Shown: in pieces, positions 28,512 to 38,016 of the stretch
Layout: the number at the start of each line of letters is the position of its first letter
How positions within the stretch are numbered: position 1 is the first letter of the stretch
Source of the DNA: Prochlorococcus sp. AG-409-J16
GTDB taxonomy: Bacteria; Cyanobacteriota; Cyanobacteriia; PCC-6307; Cyanobiaceae
DNA length: 64,000 nt
Assembly: GCA_003215655.1 (NCBI GenBank)
Contig: QCKB01000002.1
Coordinates: 124,001-188,000, forward strand
Reading direction: 5' to 3'
Translations under genes and position numbers: made by a program
Notes under the pieces: model-generated
Seen by the model: the letters and a program-made list of their open reading frames with translations, nothing else
Databases searched by the model: none
Told to the model about the DNA's origin: nothing

Positions 28512-29906
28512 ATGTCTGATTTTTCATCTTCACAAGACACGATAGCTGCAATAGCTACTGCAATTGCTCCTGGACAGGGTGGTATAGCTGTAGTAAGAGT
28601 TTCAGGCCCGAAAGCAGAAGAGATTTGCAGGAAAGTAGTTGTTATTCCTGGAGAGCAGGTTTGGGCTAGTCATCGGGTGCTTTATGGACACGTTATGAAT
28701 GAAAGCAATAACGAACGTATTGATGAGGTATTGCTCTTGATCATGAATGGTCCAAGAAGTTTTACCGGTGAAGATGTCGTAGAGATTCAATGCCATGGAG
28801 GCCTCATAGTTGTCAAGCGTGTTCTTGACAGACTTTTGGCACAGTCAGATGTTCGTCGTGCGTTGCCTGGTGAGTTTAGCCAAAGGGCTGTATTCAATGG
28901 TCGATTAGATCTCACACAGGCAGAAGCCATTAGTCAATTAGTATCAGCACGTAGTTGTCGGGCGGCTCAGCTTGCAATGGCTGGCCTAGATGGAGGAATA
29001 CAAAAGAAGATAACGAAACTTCGCGAAAGATTATTAGATCAATTGAGTGAATTGGAGGCTCGCGTTGATTTTGAGGATGATCTCCCAAAGCTGGATGAGA
29101 CTCAGGTTCTAAATGAACTGTTGGCGATAAGATTAGATCTTCAAAAGCTTGTTGAGGAATCTCAAAGAGGAGCCTTGCTTCGCTATGGATTGCGGGTTGC
29201 TTTGGTTGGCGCTCCTAATGTGGGTAAGAGTTCTTTATTGAATCATTTAAGTCGGAGTCAACGTGCAATTGTCACCGACTTACCAGGAACGACGCGTGAC
29301 CTTTTAGAAAGTGAGATTGTTGTTGAAGGGGTACCAATAACTTTTCTCGATACTGCCGGAATTAGGTCAACAGATGACGCTATAGAACAATTAGGTATTG
29401 ATCGTAGTCGTGAAGCCATAGCTGCAGCCGATGTTGTTTTGTTGATATTTGACTTAACCCGTGGATGGACAAAAGAAGATTCTGAAATCTTTTGCCAAGT
29501 CCCAAAGGGTGTTCCAAGAATTCTTGTAGGGAATAAGGTTGATGATCAGTCTGTTCCTGTAAACCATTTAGATCAATCCGTGGCTGATGGAATAACTCCT
29601 TTAGTAATTATTAGTGCATTGACTGGTCAGGGAGAGGACGAGTTGATGGAAGTTATTTTGAGAGAGTGTGGAGTTTGTGAATTAGGTGGTCTTCAATTTG
29701 CCTTGAACGAGCGGCAGTGTGACTTGGCGGAGGCTGCGGCGGCATCATTAGAACGAAGTCATGAGGCATCAGATAAAGAATTGCCTTGGGATTTTTGGAC
29801 TATTGATTTGCGTGAGGCTATTCAGTCTTTGGGTGAGATTACAGGTGAGGAAATAACAGAAGCAGTGCTTGATAGGATTTTTTCACGTTTTTGCATTGGC
29901 AAATAG
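28512..29906 (+). CDS. mnmE: tRNA modification GTPase MnmE
   Basis: 464 residues. N-terminal folate-binding domain (TIAAIATAIAPGQGGIAVVR), helical domain, and an inserted G domain with GAPNVGKSSLLN, TDLPGTTRD, DTAGIR and NKVD. The C-terminal FCIGK motif supplies the catalytic Cys. Works with MnmG to make 5-carboxymethylaminomethyl uridine at tRNA wobble positions. Complete. Confidence 0.97.
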   Translation: MSDFSSSQDTIAAIATAIAPGQGGIAVVRVSGPKAEEICRKVVVIPGEQVWASHRVLYGHVMNESNNERIDEVLLLIMNGPRSFTGEDVVEIQCHGGLIVVKRVLDRLLAQSDVRRALPGEFSQRAVFNGRLDLTQAEAISQLVSARSCRAAQLAMAGLDGGIQKKITKLRERLLDQLSELEARVDFEDDLPKLDETQVLNELLAIRLDLQKLVEESQRGALLRYGLRVALVGAPNVGKSSLLNHLSRSQRAIVTDLPGTTRDLLESEIVVEGVPITFLDTAGIRSTDDAIEQLGIDRSREAIAAADVVLLIFDLTRGWTKEDSEIFCQVPKGVPRILVGNKVDDQSVPVNHLDQSVADGITPLVIISALTGQGEDELMEVILRECGVCELGGLQFALNERQCDLAEAAAASLERSHEASDKELPWDFWTIDLREAIQSLGEITGEEITEAVLDRIFSRFCIGK

Positions 29907-29981
29907 ATTAATGGATATTGTTGATAGCTATTTTCTTAATGAATAGCTTTCTTTAAATCACTACTTTCTTTTTTTAGATTC

Positions 29982-30854
29982 GTGGATTTACGTTCTCCCG
30001 CTTTGAACAAACTTATAGATAATTGGCTTGATGAGGATTTAGGACGAGGTGATTTGACTGGTGTTGCATTAAACGACACAAATGTCGCTGCTTATTGGAT
30101 AGCTAAGGCAAAGGGCATTTTCTGTGGAGGCTCATTAGTAGAGAAAATTTTTCAGCGTTTAGATGCTTCAGTCAGGGTGAAGTTGTTGATATTGGATGGT
30201 GATTGCTTGACTGAAGGACAAACGATTTTGGAGTTGGAGGGACCCCCATCTGCTCTTGTAGCTGGGGAGCGCACAGCATTAAATCTTGCGATGAGGCTAT
30301 CTGGAATTGCTACATCAACTGCAGAATTAGTTAAGGAGCTTGAAGGAACAGGGATTTGCCTTTGTGATACCCGTAAGACCACGCCAGGAATGAGATTGTT
30401 CGAAAAATATGCTGTGCGTTGTGGAGGAGGCATAAACCATAGATTTGGACTAGATGATGCTGCCATGTTGAAAGAGAATCATTTGGCGTGGTCAAATGGA
30501 ATTGAGGATGCTGTGTTGGCTGTAAAGTCCAGTGCACCTTGGTCCTCAAAAGTAATCGTGGAGGTTGAGAGCCCCGAGCAGGCCGAGGAGGCAGTACTAG
30601 CTGGTGTGGATGGTGTTTTACTAGATGAGTTTTCTCCTAAGGAACTTGAAACTTTGGTTCCTCATTTGCGAAACTTAGCCAAATCTTTTGTTACCACTGG
30701 TGGATCAGGACAGATTGTCCTAGAAGCATCTGGGGTCAAACCAAAGAACTTAAAAGCATATGCCACCTCAGGAGTTGATCTGATTTCCACTAGTGCGCCT
30801 ATTACTCAAAGTTCTTGGCTCGATTTCAGTATGCGTTTCTCTGGGCTTGTTTGA
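29982..30854 (+). CDS. nadC: Nicotinate-nucleotide pyrophosphorylase (quinolinate phosphoribosyltransferase)
   Basis: 290 residues, GTG start. Makes nicotinate mononucleotide from quinolinate and PRPP in NAD synthesis. Motifs: DLGRGDLTGVAL, LNLAMRLSGIAT, CDTRKTTPGMR, EKYAVRCGGGINHRFGLDDA, KENHL, VEVESPEQAEEA and TTGGSGQIVLEASGG-like substrate loop (written VTTGGSGQIVLEASGVK here). Length typical. Follows mnmE after 75 bp and may be cotranscribed. Confidence 0.96.
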   Translation: MDLRSPALNKLIDNWLDEDLGRGDLTGVALNDTNVAAYWIAKAKGIFCGGSLVEKIFQRLDASVRVKLLILDGDCLTEGQTILELEGPPSALVAGERTALNLAMRLSGIATSTAELVKELEGTGICLCDTRKTTPGMRLFEKYAVRCGGGINHRFGLDDAAMLKENHLAWSNGIEDAVLAVKSSAPWSSKVIVEVESPEQAEEAVLAGVDGVLLDEFSPKELETLVPHLRNLAKSFVTTGGSGQIVLEASGVKPKNLKAYATSGVDLISTSAPITQSSWLDFSMRFSGLV

Positions 30855-30921
30855 GTCTGCATGTTTGTTTTAGAAAGATGATCACAGTCTTTGTTTTACT
30901 AAATCTGATCTTTCCGAGCTG

Positions 30922-32733
30922 ATGCTTAATCTTTCACGCTCTATAGAAAACAAGTTAAGAGCGGCTTTGGAGAAGCTTTATCCGGAGTTAGCAGAGTCTT
31001 CTGAAAACGGCGAAATTTCACTTGACCCTCAGGTGGTACAAGCTAGCAAGCCTGAATTTGGTGATTTTCAGGTCAATGTTGCTATGGCTTTAGCAAAACC
31101 ATTAAAGAAGTCACCTCGTGAGATAGCGATGGAGATTGTTAAGGAGCTTGAGAAGGATAAATCTTTCTTTTCTTTTTGTAAGACACCTGTAATTGCTGGG
31201 CCTGGATTTATCAATCTCACTATTAGAGAAGATTGTTTGGCTACTGAGATTCGCAACCGTATTGGAGATTCTCGATTAGGTATACCTTTAGTGGAAGGAA
31301 AGGAGTCTAAGGATCAGTCGACTTCTGTTGTGCTTGATTTTTCGAGCCCAAATATCGCTAAGGAAATGCATGTTGGTCATTTGAGATCAACAATTATTGG
31401 CGATTCATTAGCTAGGACTCTCGAGTTTCGTGGTTATCGAGTCTTGCGACTTAATCATGTAGGCGATTGGGGCACACAGTTTGGGATGTTGATTACATAT
31501 TTAAAAAAAGTTGCTCCAGACTCACTTCATATGGCTAAAGCTTTTGATTTAGGAGACTTAGTTAAATTTTACCGGGAGGCGAAACAATGTTTTGATAGTG
31601 ATGATGAGTTTCAGACAGCATCTAGAGAAGAGGTAGTGAAATTACAAAGTGGAGAACAATCTTCAATCAAGGCATGGAAGTTGTTATGTGAACAGTCAAG
31701 GATCGAGTTCCAGAATATCTATGACCGTTTAGATATTCGTATTCAAGAAAGAGGTGAGTCTTTTTATAACCCTTACCTTCAAGAGGTTGTAGACGACTTA
31801 GATTCTTTAGGGCTATTAGTGAGTGATGAGGGGGCTAAGTGTGTTTTTCTTGATGGAGTAATTGGTAAGAATGGCAAAGCATTGCCATTAATTGTCCAAA
31901 AAAGTGATGGTGGTTTTAATTATGCAACCACTGATTTGGCTGCTATTCGTTATCGATTTACTTGTGCTTCAAAGGGTGATTGTGCATCTAGGGTTATTTA
32001 TGTTACCGATGCAGGTCAGGCTAATCATTTTGCAGGTGTGTTTCAGGTGGCACAACGAGCTGGTTGGGTCCCTTTAGGTGGACGACTTGAACATGTTCCG
32101 TTTGGTTTGGTTCAGGGAGAAGATGGTAAGAAGTTAAAAACGAGGTCTGGTGAGACAGTTCGGTTGCGCGACTTATTAGATGAGGCTGTTGCACGGGCTG
32201 AGATGGATCTGCGTAAACGATTAAAGGAGGAAGGACGCCAGGAAGATGAATCTTTTATCAAGAAAGTAACCACGACAATTGGCTTGGCTGCTGTTAAGTA
32301 TGCGGATCTATCCCAGAACAGAATCACAAATTACCAGTTTAGTTTTGACAAGATGCTTTCTCTTCAGGGGAATACGGCTCCTTACTTGCTTTATGCTTTG
32401 GTTCGAATTGCCGGTATTGCAAGGAAGGGTGGTGATTTGGATACCAGAATGGACCAACTACGATTTACTGAGCCTCAAGAATGGAATTTAGTTAGGGGCT
32501 TATTAAAGCTTGATTCAGTGATTGTCGATGTAGAGGAGGAGTTACTGCCTAATCGTCTCTGTGCATATTTGTTTGAGTTAAGTCAGCTATTTAATCGTTT
32601 TTATGATCAAGTACCAATTTTAAAAGCGGAGGCTCCAGATAGGTCTTCTCGGTTAGCACTTTGCCGCCTTACGGCTGACACACTAAGGCTTGGCCTTGGT
32701 TTGTTAGGTATCCCGACTTTGGAGAGGATGTGA
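30922..32733 (+). CDS. argS: Arginyl-tRNA synthetase
   Basis: 603 residues, class I synthetase. N-terminal Add1 domain, the HIGH-type motif [13 protein letters not shown] with the preceding [10 protein letters not shown], the GDWGTQFG segment, and C-terminal DALR anticodon domain. The usual KMSKS lysines are replaced by [11 protein letters not shown], normal for many ArgS. Its TGA overlaps the start of the next aminotransferase gene. Confidence 0.97.
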   Translation: MLNLSRSIENKLRAALEKLYPELAESSENGEISLDPQVVQASKPEFGDFQVNVAMALAKPLKKSPREIAMEIVKELEKDKSFFSFCKTPVIAGPGFINLTIREDCLATEIRNRIGDSRLGIPLVEGKESKDQSTSVVLDFSSPNIAKEMHVGHLRSTIIGDSLARTLEFRGYRVLRLNHVGDWGTQFGMLITYLKKVAPDSLHMAKAFDLGDLVKFYREAKQCFDSDDEFQTASREEVVKLQSGEQSSIKAWKLLCEQSRIEFQNIYDRLDIRIQERGESFYNPYLQEVVDDLDSLGLLVSDEGAKCVFLDGVIGKNGKALPLIVQKSDGGFNYATTDLAAIRYRFTCASKGDCASRVIYVTDAGQANHFAGVFQVAQRAGWVPLGGRLEHVPFGLVQGEDGKKLKTRSGETVRLRDLLDEAVARAEMDLRKRLKEEGRQEDESFIKKVTTTIGLAAVKYADLSQNRITNYQFSFDKMLSLQGNTAPYLLYALVRIAGIARKGGDLDTRMDQLRFTEPQEWNLVRGLLKLDSVIVDVEEELLPNRLCAYLFELSQLFNRFYDQVPILKAEAPDRSSRLALCRLTADTLRLGLGLLGIPTLERM

Positions 32734-33851
32734 TGCAGCTCCCATTTGATTCATCATCTAATTGCTTTCCTTCTCCAAGGCCCGAGATCGTTGACTTGAG
32801 CTCTTATACTGCTCCTTTGGAAGGACGACGTGACCTTTTAAGACTTGATTTTAACGAAAATACCCTTGGACCTAGCCCTTTAGTAATTAGAGCACTAAAG
32901 GATATACATGCAGAACATATAGCTATTTATCCCGAGTACGGCGGTTTGCGTGAGGCGTTCGTGAAAAACCTTACCTCTCTTGGTTTATCGGCACCTTTAT
33001 CGGTTGATCAAGTCGGTCTTTTTAATGGTGTGGATGCTGCTATTCACGCCATTTTTCATGCTTATGGGGATAAGGATACTTTGTTACTTACGACAAGCCC
33101 TACTTTTGGTTATTACACACCTTGTGCTCGGATGCAGGGCATGAAAATCTCTGCCATTCCTTATATCGGCTCTGATTTTAGTTTTCCTTTTGATGCCATT
33201 TATTCAGAACTTGTCAGTAAGCAGCCACGTCTTTTGTTCATATGTAATCCAAATAACCCGACGGGCACTCGTCTTTCTCCTCAGAGCATTATTCATCTGG
33301 CGCATGCGGAACCAAAAACCTTGGTAGTCGTCGATGAGCTTTATGAGGCCTTCACAGGCGATAGTGTTATGCCTTTAGTTGATTTTGAACACACTCCCAA
33401 TCTTTTAGTTCTTCGGTCACTTTCTAAGACAGCGGGCTTAGCTGGTTTACGTATTGGTTTCGCTATTGGTGATCCTAGAGTAGTCGATATGATTAGCCGT
33501 GTTACAGGTCCATATGATATTAATAGCCTTGCTGTTACGGCTGCATTTGCTGCACTTTCAGACCAGGCATACGTCGAAACTTATGTAAATAAAGTTTTTG
33601 AATCTCGCGAATGGATTAAAGCAAAATTAGAAGCCAGTGACTTGCGTTTTCATCTTGATGGTGGAAATTATTTTTTGATTTGGCCCAGAAGGGAGCCATT
33701 GACAGTTGAATCAGCCTTGCGTTCAGATGGAATTCTTGTACGGAATATGCTGGGTAAACATCTTTTAGAGGGAGCCTTAAGAGTTAGTATTGGAACAATT
33801 GATCAGATGAAGAAATTTTGGGATTCTTTTAGCTCTATTGATGCAAATTAG
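32733..33851 (+). CDS. hisC: HisC-like class I/II aminotransferase (histidinol-phosphate type)
   Basis: 372 residues from ATG 32733; GGAGAGG at 32721-32727 fits this better than GTG 32730. PLP fold-type I: LDFNENTLGPSP (HisC-like opening), ICNPNNPTGTRL, VVDELYEAF, and SLSKTAGLAGLRIGF with the PLP Lys. Most likely histidinol-phosphate aminotransferase. A second HisC-family gene (CobC-like) lies at 17277, so substrate assignment has some doubt. Coupled to argS. Confidence 0.82.
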   Translation: MQLPFDSSSNCFPSPRPEIVDLSSYTAPLEGRRDLLRLDFNENTLGPSPLVIRALKDIHAEHIAIYPEYGGLREAFVKNLTSLGLSAPLSVDQVGLFNGVDAAIHAIFHAYGDKDTLLLTTSPTFGYYTPCARMQGMKISAIPYIGSDFSFPFDAIYSELVSKQPRLLFICNPNNPTGTRLSPQSIIHLAHAEPKTLVVVDELYEAFTGDSVMPLVDFEHTPNLLVLRSLSKTAGLAGLRIGFAIGDPRVVDMISRVTGPYDINSLAVTAAFAALSDQAYVETYVNKVFESREWIKAKLEASDLRFHLDGGNYFLIWPRREPLTVESALRSDGILVRNMLGKHLLEGALRVSIGTIDQMKKFWDSFSSIDAN

Positions 33852-33877
33852 GGGTATTTCAAGTTTGAGTATAGAAG

Positions 33878-34627
33878 TCAGTTGGATACTGCTTCTTTCT
33901 GATTAGGATTCATCAGGTTAATGATTGTGTTTTCTCCCAGATTTCTTGGGACTCGAAAAATATTGCCGACTTGTATAACTTTTGCATTTTTCATTGCTTG
34001 CAAGAAAGGCTTCACATTGGATAGATCGCATTCAGCTGGGGAGTTCGTACTTAAGTATTGCACTGGGATTACACGACGTGGGTTTAGTTCTTTTACAACT
34101 TTTGCTGCTTCATCTCCGTTATATACCTTTGCTCCTCCACCAACGCCGATAATTAAAATATCTGGCCGTCCGAGAAGCACTTTCCCTTCTCCTGTAAGAG
34201 GTGCCGCACTTCCTCCAAGGTGAGCAAAGTTTAATCCGCCTTGCTTCCATCTCCATAAAGTTGCTTGCCCAAATCTTCTGCCTCCTAGACGATCATGCGG
34301 AGCAGCAAAACCTTCTATATATAAGCCTTTAATACGATATGAGCCTGGGTTGACAAGAAATGTTCCATTAGCAACTTTCGCTCCTTCATCTGCCAATAGT
34401 GAACTGGCGAGAATTACATTTGCATTGACTCTTGGCTCTTTGAGGCCTGCTGCGCAACCAACTGCCTTGAAAGGATTAAGAAGTACTGATTGTCCACCGC
34501 CTTTGATTAAAAGAGCACTATGCCCAAAATTTTGTATGGTTACTCCGTCTGCAAGTACTGAGGGACTTGCAGAAAGTAAAAAACCTATAGCGGAAATAAT
34601 TTTTAAGTAAAAACTTCTTGTAATCAT
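33878..34627 (-). CDS. Exported metallo-beta-lactamase-fold protein with degenerate metal site
   Basis: 249 residues with a signal peptide (ITRSFYLKIISAIGFLLSAS, cleavage near residue 26). The fold resembles UPF0173-type MBL proteins: VTIQNFGHSALLIKGGGQSV at the start, HLGGSAAPL in the middle and PRRVIPVQYLST near the end. However the metal-binding HxHxDH is absent; the equivalent segment reads VILASSLLADEGAKV. The last His of PxHxIPMHY also reads Gln. It is therefore probably not a hydrolase, and a binding or structural role in the periplasm is possible. Confidence 0.7.
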   Translation of the reverse strand: MITRSFYLKIISAIGFLLSASPSVLADGVTIQNFGHSALLIKGGGQSVLLNPFKAVGCAAGLKEPRVNANVILASSLLADEGAKVANGTFLVNPGSYRIKGLYIEGFAAPHDRLGGRRFGQATLWRWKQGGLNFAHLGGSAAPLTGEGKVLLGRPDILIIGVGGGAKVYNGDEAAKVVKELNPRRVIPVQYLSTNSPAECDLSNVKPFLQAMKNAKVIQVGNIFRVPRNLGENTIINLMNPNQKEAVSN

Positions 34628-34674
34628 GGACTAGTCGACATGACAGAAATCATGTACTGAAAATTAGCAGTGTG

Positions 34675-35271
34675 TTAATCATTTTCTGCTAAACGTAAGA
34701 AGTTACTGAGCAGTTTGTGACCTGAATCAGTTAGCACACTTTCTGGATGGAATTGAACCCCTTGTACATGTTGGTAATCACGATGACGTAGTCCCATGAT
34801 TGTTCCATCTTTAAGCCAAGCGGTTACTTCTAAACATTTTGGCAGGCTTTTCTTTTCAGCGACCAAGCTGTGATATCTAGTGGCTGTAAGGGGTTGAGGT
34901 AATCCTTCAAAGACACCCTGACTGTTATGGATGACAGGAGAGGTTTTTCCATGCATTAGTTTTTTTGCTTGTATTATTTTTCCGCCATAAATCTGTGCTA
35001 TGGCTTGATGACCTAGGCAAACGCCAAGGGTGGGCGTGATCGGTGAAATCTCTTGTAATATTTCCAGGCAAACCCCTGATTGATTTGGGTCGCCAGGACC
35101 AGGTGACAAAAGAATTGCTTTGGGCTTTAATTTTTTTATTTGTTTGATTGTTAAAGCATCATTTCTTTCGACACGTATTTTTTTTGCTATTGGGTGCTTT
35201 GAAGCAAGTTCACCCAAGTATTGAACGAGGTTAAACGTGAAACTGTCGTAGTTGTCTATTACGAGAAGCAT
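34675..35271 (-). CDS. trpG: Anthranilate/aminodeoxychorismate synthase glutaminase subunit
   Basis: 198 residues, class I amidotransferase. Opens MLLVIDNYDSFTFNLVQYLG, with LSPGPGDPNQSGVC, nucleophile in LGVCLGHQAIAQ, KTSPVIH, RYHSLVAE and VQFHPESVLTDSG. Supplies ammonia to TrpE and, in many bacteria, also to PabB, so it may serve both tryptophan and folate. The synthase partner is not in this window. Last of a minus-strand run with dgkA and ybeY. Confidence 0.92.
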   Translation of the reverse strand: MLLVIDNYDSFTFNLVQYLGELASKHPIAKKIRVERNDALTIKQIKKLKPKAILLSPGPGDPNQSGVCLEILQEISPITPTLGVCLGHQAIAQIYGGKIIQAKKLMHGKTSPVIHNSQGVFEGLPQPLTATRYHSLVAEKKSLPKCLEVTAWLKDGTIMGLRHRDYQHVQGVQFHPESVLTDSGHKLLSNFLRLAEND

Positions 35272-35284
35272 AAAATTAATTCGG

Positions 35285-35743
35285 TCAGGCTGTGATTAGG
35301 AACAAAAGTTCTGGTAGAAGTAGCAAACAGGCAATTAATAGAGAGCTAATTGAAGCTAACAAAACAGCTGCTGCAGCACAGTCTTTCGCTATGCGTGCGA
35401 GCGGATGGAATTGACGACCTATAGATAGGTCAACCACTGCTTCAATAGAAGTATTGATTAATTCCAGAACCAGGACAATTATCACCATTAAAAGCAGTAT
35501 TGCTAAATCACTTCTATTAAGTTGGAGCCATAGACTTATCGCAAATACAAGCGCACCAATAAATAATTGGATACGAAAGTTTCTTTGACTGCGTAAACTA
35601 TAAGAGATGCCCTGAGCCGCGTAGCGAAAGCTAGAAGGTAGATCTGTAGCGATTCGCCATGCTCCCCTTTGCGCAGCTCGTTGCTCTTTGTTGGAAGAGC
35701 TTTGTTCTTTAGTTGGGATCAGTTCCCTTCGCTCATAAGACAT
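35285..35743 (-). CDS. dgkA: Diacylglycerol kinase, DgkA/undecaprenol kinase type
   Basis: 152 residues. About 45 polar N-terminal residues precede the three-helix DgkA membrane domain: SFRYAAQGISYSLRSQRNFR, LVLELINTSIEAVVDL (active-site signature) and AKDCAAAAVLLASIS. Phosphorylates diacylglycerol or undecaprenol at the membrane. It lies 17 bp downstream of ybeY, an arrangement common in bacteria. Confidence 0.93.
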   Translation of the reverse strand: MSYERRELIPTKEQSSSNKEQRAAQRGAWRIATDLPSSFRYAAQGISYSLRSQRNFRIQLFIGALVFAISLWLQLNRSDLAILLLMVIIVLVLELINTSIEAVVDLSIGRQFHPLARIAKDCAAAAVLLASISSLLIACLLLLPELLFLITA

Positions 35744-35760
35744 TAGTGATTTCTTCAGTT

Positions 35761-36333
35761 TTAGTCGTTGTGCTGAACAATACTGTCGATAGTTATCAAC
35801 TGTTCTTGAAAGCTAAGCATTTCATTTAGAGACTCTTGGTTTGGGTGCTCCCATCCCAAAAGATGAAGGAGACCATGGCTCACTAGCCAGCGGAGTTCTT
35901 TGATTAGTGCATGATTATGTTCTTTAGCTTGTTGGCGAGCTCTTGTTACTGAAATGATTATGTCACCAAGTTCTATGAATCTATTCTCGGGACAGATGAT
36001 TTTTTCATCAAGTGCTGGGAAAGAAATGACATCAGTTGGTTCTTCCTTTTTGCGCCAACGAGCATTCAGCTTTGTAATTGTTGCATCATCAGTCAATTGA
36101 AGCCCTAGGCTCAAAGCATTTGCTGATCGCACTATTTCTTGACAGCAAAGATTTTTGTTGGTTCGAGTTGCATTTATCCAGCAGATGATGTCTCTTTGCC
36201 ATGGCATCTCACTGGTTAGTCTCTGTCGAGTTGACGCATCCATAGGCTCATTCAATAGTGCTTTAGATGCTCCTTCGAATGCTAAATCTAGTTCCAGACC
36301 CAGAGTTGATTTCCGGACTGGCTTGGTGTTCAT
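35761..36333 (-). CDS. ybeY: Endoribonuclease YbeY (16S rRNA maturation)
   Basis: 190 residues. The zinc motif HGLLHLLGWEH (HxxxHxxxxxH) is complete, preceded by LSLGLQLTDDATITKLNARW and TDVISFPALDE. Single-strand ribonuclease for 16S rRNA 3' end processing and quality control. The N-terminal ~25 residues are not typical and may reflect a later start. Between a DUF3285 gene (7 bp) and dgkA. Confidence 0.94.
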   Translation of the reverse strand: MNTKPVRKSTLGLELDLAFEGASKALLNEPMDASTRQRLTSEMPWQRDIICWINATRTNKNLCCQEIVRSANALSLGLQLTDDATITKLNARWRKKEEPTDVISFPALDEKIICPENRFIELGDIIISVTRARQQAKEHNHALIKELRWLVSHGLLHLLGWEHPNQESLNEMLSFQEQLITIDSIVQHND

Positions 36334-36340
36334 AATGAAA

Positions 36341-36532
36341 TCAGCTAGGAAGGTTGGGGCGACCCAACCAAGCGAGAATAAGAATAAAACCTAGAAACCC
36401 AGCAGCTGTAAGGCTGAAGTGCCATAAGCTTTGTTGACCTTTACGCACCATGTTTTTCATAGCAAGTTTTACAAAACTTGGTGGCGGCGCATTGGTTGCA
36501 GGAGCCGCTTTAGATGTTTGATTGGCTTTCAT
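36341..36532 (-). CDS. DUF3285-like small membrane protein
   Basis: 63 residues: a polar Ala/Pro-rich start, then PPSFVKLAMKNMVRKGQQSL and one hydrophobic helix (LTAAGFLGFILILAWLG). It resembles the cyanobacteria-specific DUF3285 family as I remember it. Function unknown. Conserved position between prfB and ybeY would suggest one transcript. Confidence 0.7.
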   Translation of the reverse strand: MKANQTSKAAPATNAPPPSFVKLAMKNMVRKGQQSLWHFSLTAAGFLGFILILAWLGRPNLPS

Positions 36533-36549
36533 GATTTTTAGTTAGTTCT

Positions 36550-37669
36550 TTAGTTAATCTCGGGTCCTTCTACACTTTGCCGAAGCAGAGCTTGAATGAA
36601 AGGATCTAGATCTCCATCCATTACTCCTTGTACATCTGTTGTTTCTTTGTTAGTCCTTAAGTCTTTAACCATTTGATAAGGGTGAAATACGTAGTTTCGA
36701 ATTTGGTTGCCCCAGGCGGCTTCAACAATGTCACCGCGGATATCTGCGATTTCTGCTGCTCTTTGTTCTTGGGCAATAACTAATAACTTGGCTTTTAAGA
36801 GGGCCATCGCTTTTTCTTTATTTTGCAATTGAGAACGTTCTTGAGTGCATCTAACAGCTAAGCCAGTTGGAATATGCAGAATTCGCACGGCTGTTTCGAC
36901 TTTATTGACATTTTGTCCTCCTGCTCCTCCGGATCGGCTAGTAGTTATTTCTAAATCCTTCTCTGGGATATCCAATTCAACTTCCTCATCAATTTTGGGC
37001 ATCACCTCAACACCAGCAAAGCTTGTTTGTCGTTTGTCATTTGCGTTAAAAGGCGAGATTCTTACAAGTCGATGTGTACCTTTTTCATTTTGTAGATAAC
37101 CATATGCATACCTTCCTTCTACTTCAATTGTGGCGCTTTTGATGCCTGCTTCTTCTCCCTCAGACAATTCATCTACGGTTACTTTCATACCATGGTCTTC
37201 GGCCCAGCGGGTGTACATCCTGAGGACCATTTGCGCCCAGTCTTGAGCATCTGTTCCTCCTGCGCCAGCATTTATTGACAGGACTGCTCCTTCTTTGTCA
37301 TAGGTCCCACTAAGAAGACGTTCTAGTTCCCATCTTTCAAGGTCTTGCTTTAATTTATTTAGGCCAGTTTGGGCTTCCAGAAGGAGATCTTCATCTGGCT
37401 CTAAAGCGTATAGCTCAACTGTAGCTTCTGCGTCTTCTACGATTTTTTGCCAGCGAGAAAGTTGATCTAACTGTGCTTTGATTTCATCAAGATTACGAAG
37501 TTGTTTCTGTGCATTTTGTTTGTTTTCCCAGAAATTTGGTTGTGTAGCAAGTTGCTCTAGATCCGATCGTTTGGCTTGGAGTGCAGGAACGTCAAAGACA
37601 GTCCTGGACAAGGCCCAGGCGATCTGTTAGCAACGAAAGGTCTCTTTTGAAGTCGGTTAAATCCTGCAA
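36550..37669 (-). CDS. prfB: Peptide chain release factor 2, with programmed +1 frameshift
   Basis: RF2 recognises UAA and UGA. The long frame contains the GGQ motif ([11 protein letters not shown]) and the tripeptide-like region [14 protein letters not shown]. Its true 5' end is in another frame: reading the minus strand from TTG 37669 gives [20 protein letters not shown], then VQDCL, then CTT-TGA-C at 37597-37591. A +1 slip over CTTTGAC joins to DVPALQAK. The combined product is about 372 residues, normal for RF2. ATG at 37720 is an alternative start (389 residues) but leaves only 25 bp to grxC. Without the frameshift the product would look 5'-truncated. Confidence 0.93.
37591..37597 (-). 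promoter_or_regulatory. prfB programmed frameshift site
   Basis: Minus-strand CTTTGAC, the nearly universal RF2 slip site. The zero frame stops at TGA and the +1 frame continues with GAC. An AGGA, four bases upstream of CTT, could act as the stimulatory internal Shine-Dalgarno sequence. The site lets RF2 level control its own synthesis. Confidence 0.92.
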
Positions 37670-37745
37670 AGGTAGAGCTTGATCTTTGTAATTGACGCTA
37701 TCAGCTTGACGGTCCTTCATAAGATTGCAACTAATTCCAATTTTT

Positions 37746-38012
37746 ATGATGCCCAAAGTTGAGATTTATACATGGCAGCTTTGTCCTTTTTGCATACGGG
37801 CAAAGGCCTTGCTTGAGAGTAAAGGCGTTGTTTATCAAGAGTATTCAATAGATGGAGATCAAGATGCACGCTTGGCAATGGCTGATCGTGCAAATGGTCG
37901 TACGACGCTCCCACAAATTTTCATAGATAATCAATCCATTGGTGGATGTGATGAGTTGCATGATCTTGAAAGGGCATGTCAACTAGATGTTCTGCTAGGA
38001 CTTGCAGATTGA
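37746..38012 (+). CDS. grxC: Glutaredoxin 3
   Basis: 88 residues. Dithiol active site CPFC in [33 protein letters not shown] with the cis-Pro and the GG(C/S)D glutathione-binding signature. Reduces protein disulfides using glutathione. ATG at 37746 chosen over upstream TTG. It precedes gshB by 4 bp, giving a coherent glutathione operon, and diverges from prfB. Confidence 0.96.
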   Translation: MMPKVEIYTWQLCPFCIRAKALLESKGVVYQEYSIDGDQDARLAMADRANGRTTLPQIFIDNQSIGGCDELHDLERACQLDVLLGLAD

Positions 38013-38016
38013 AACC

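Noticed and set aside
33921-34223. 100-codon frame on the plus strand opposite the MBL-fold gene
   Set aside because: Antisense shadow of a signal-peptide-bearing coding region; no own start signals or motifs.
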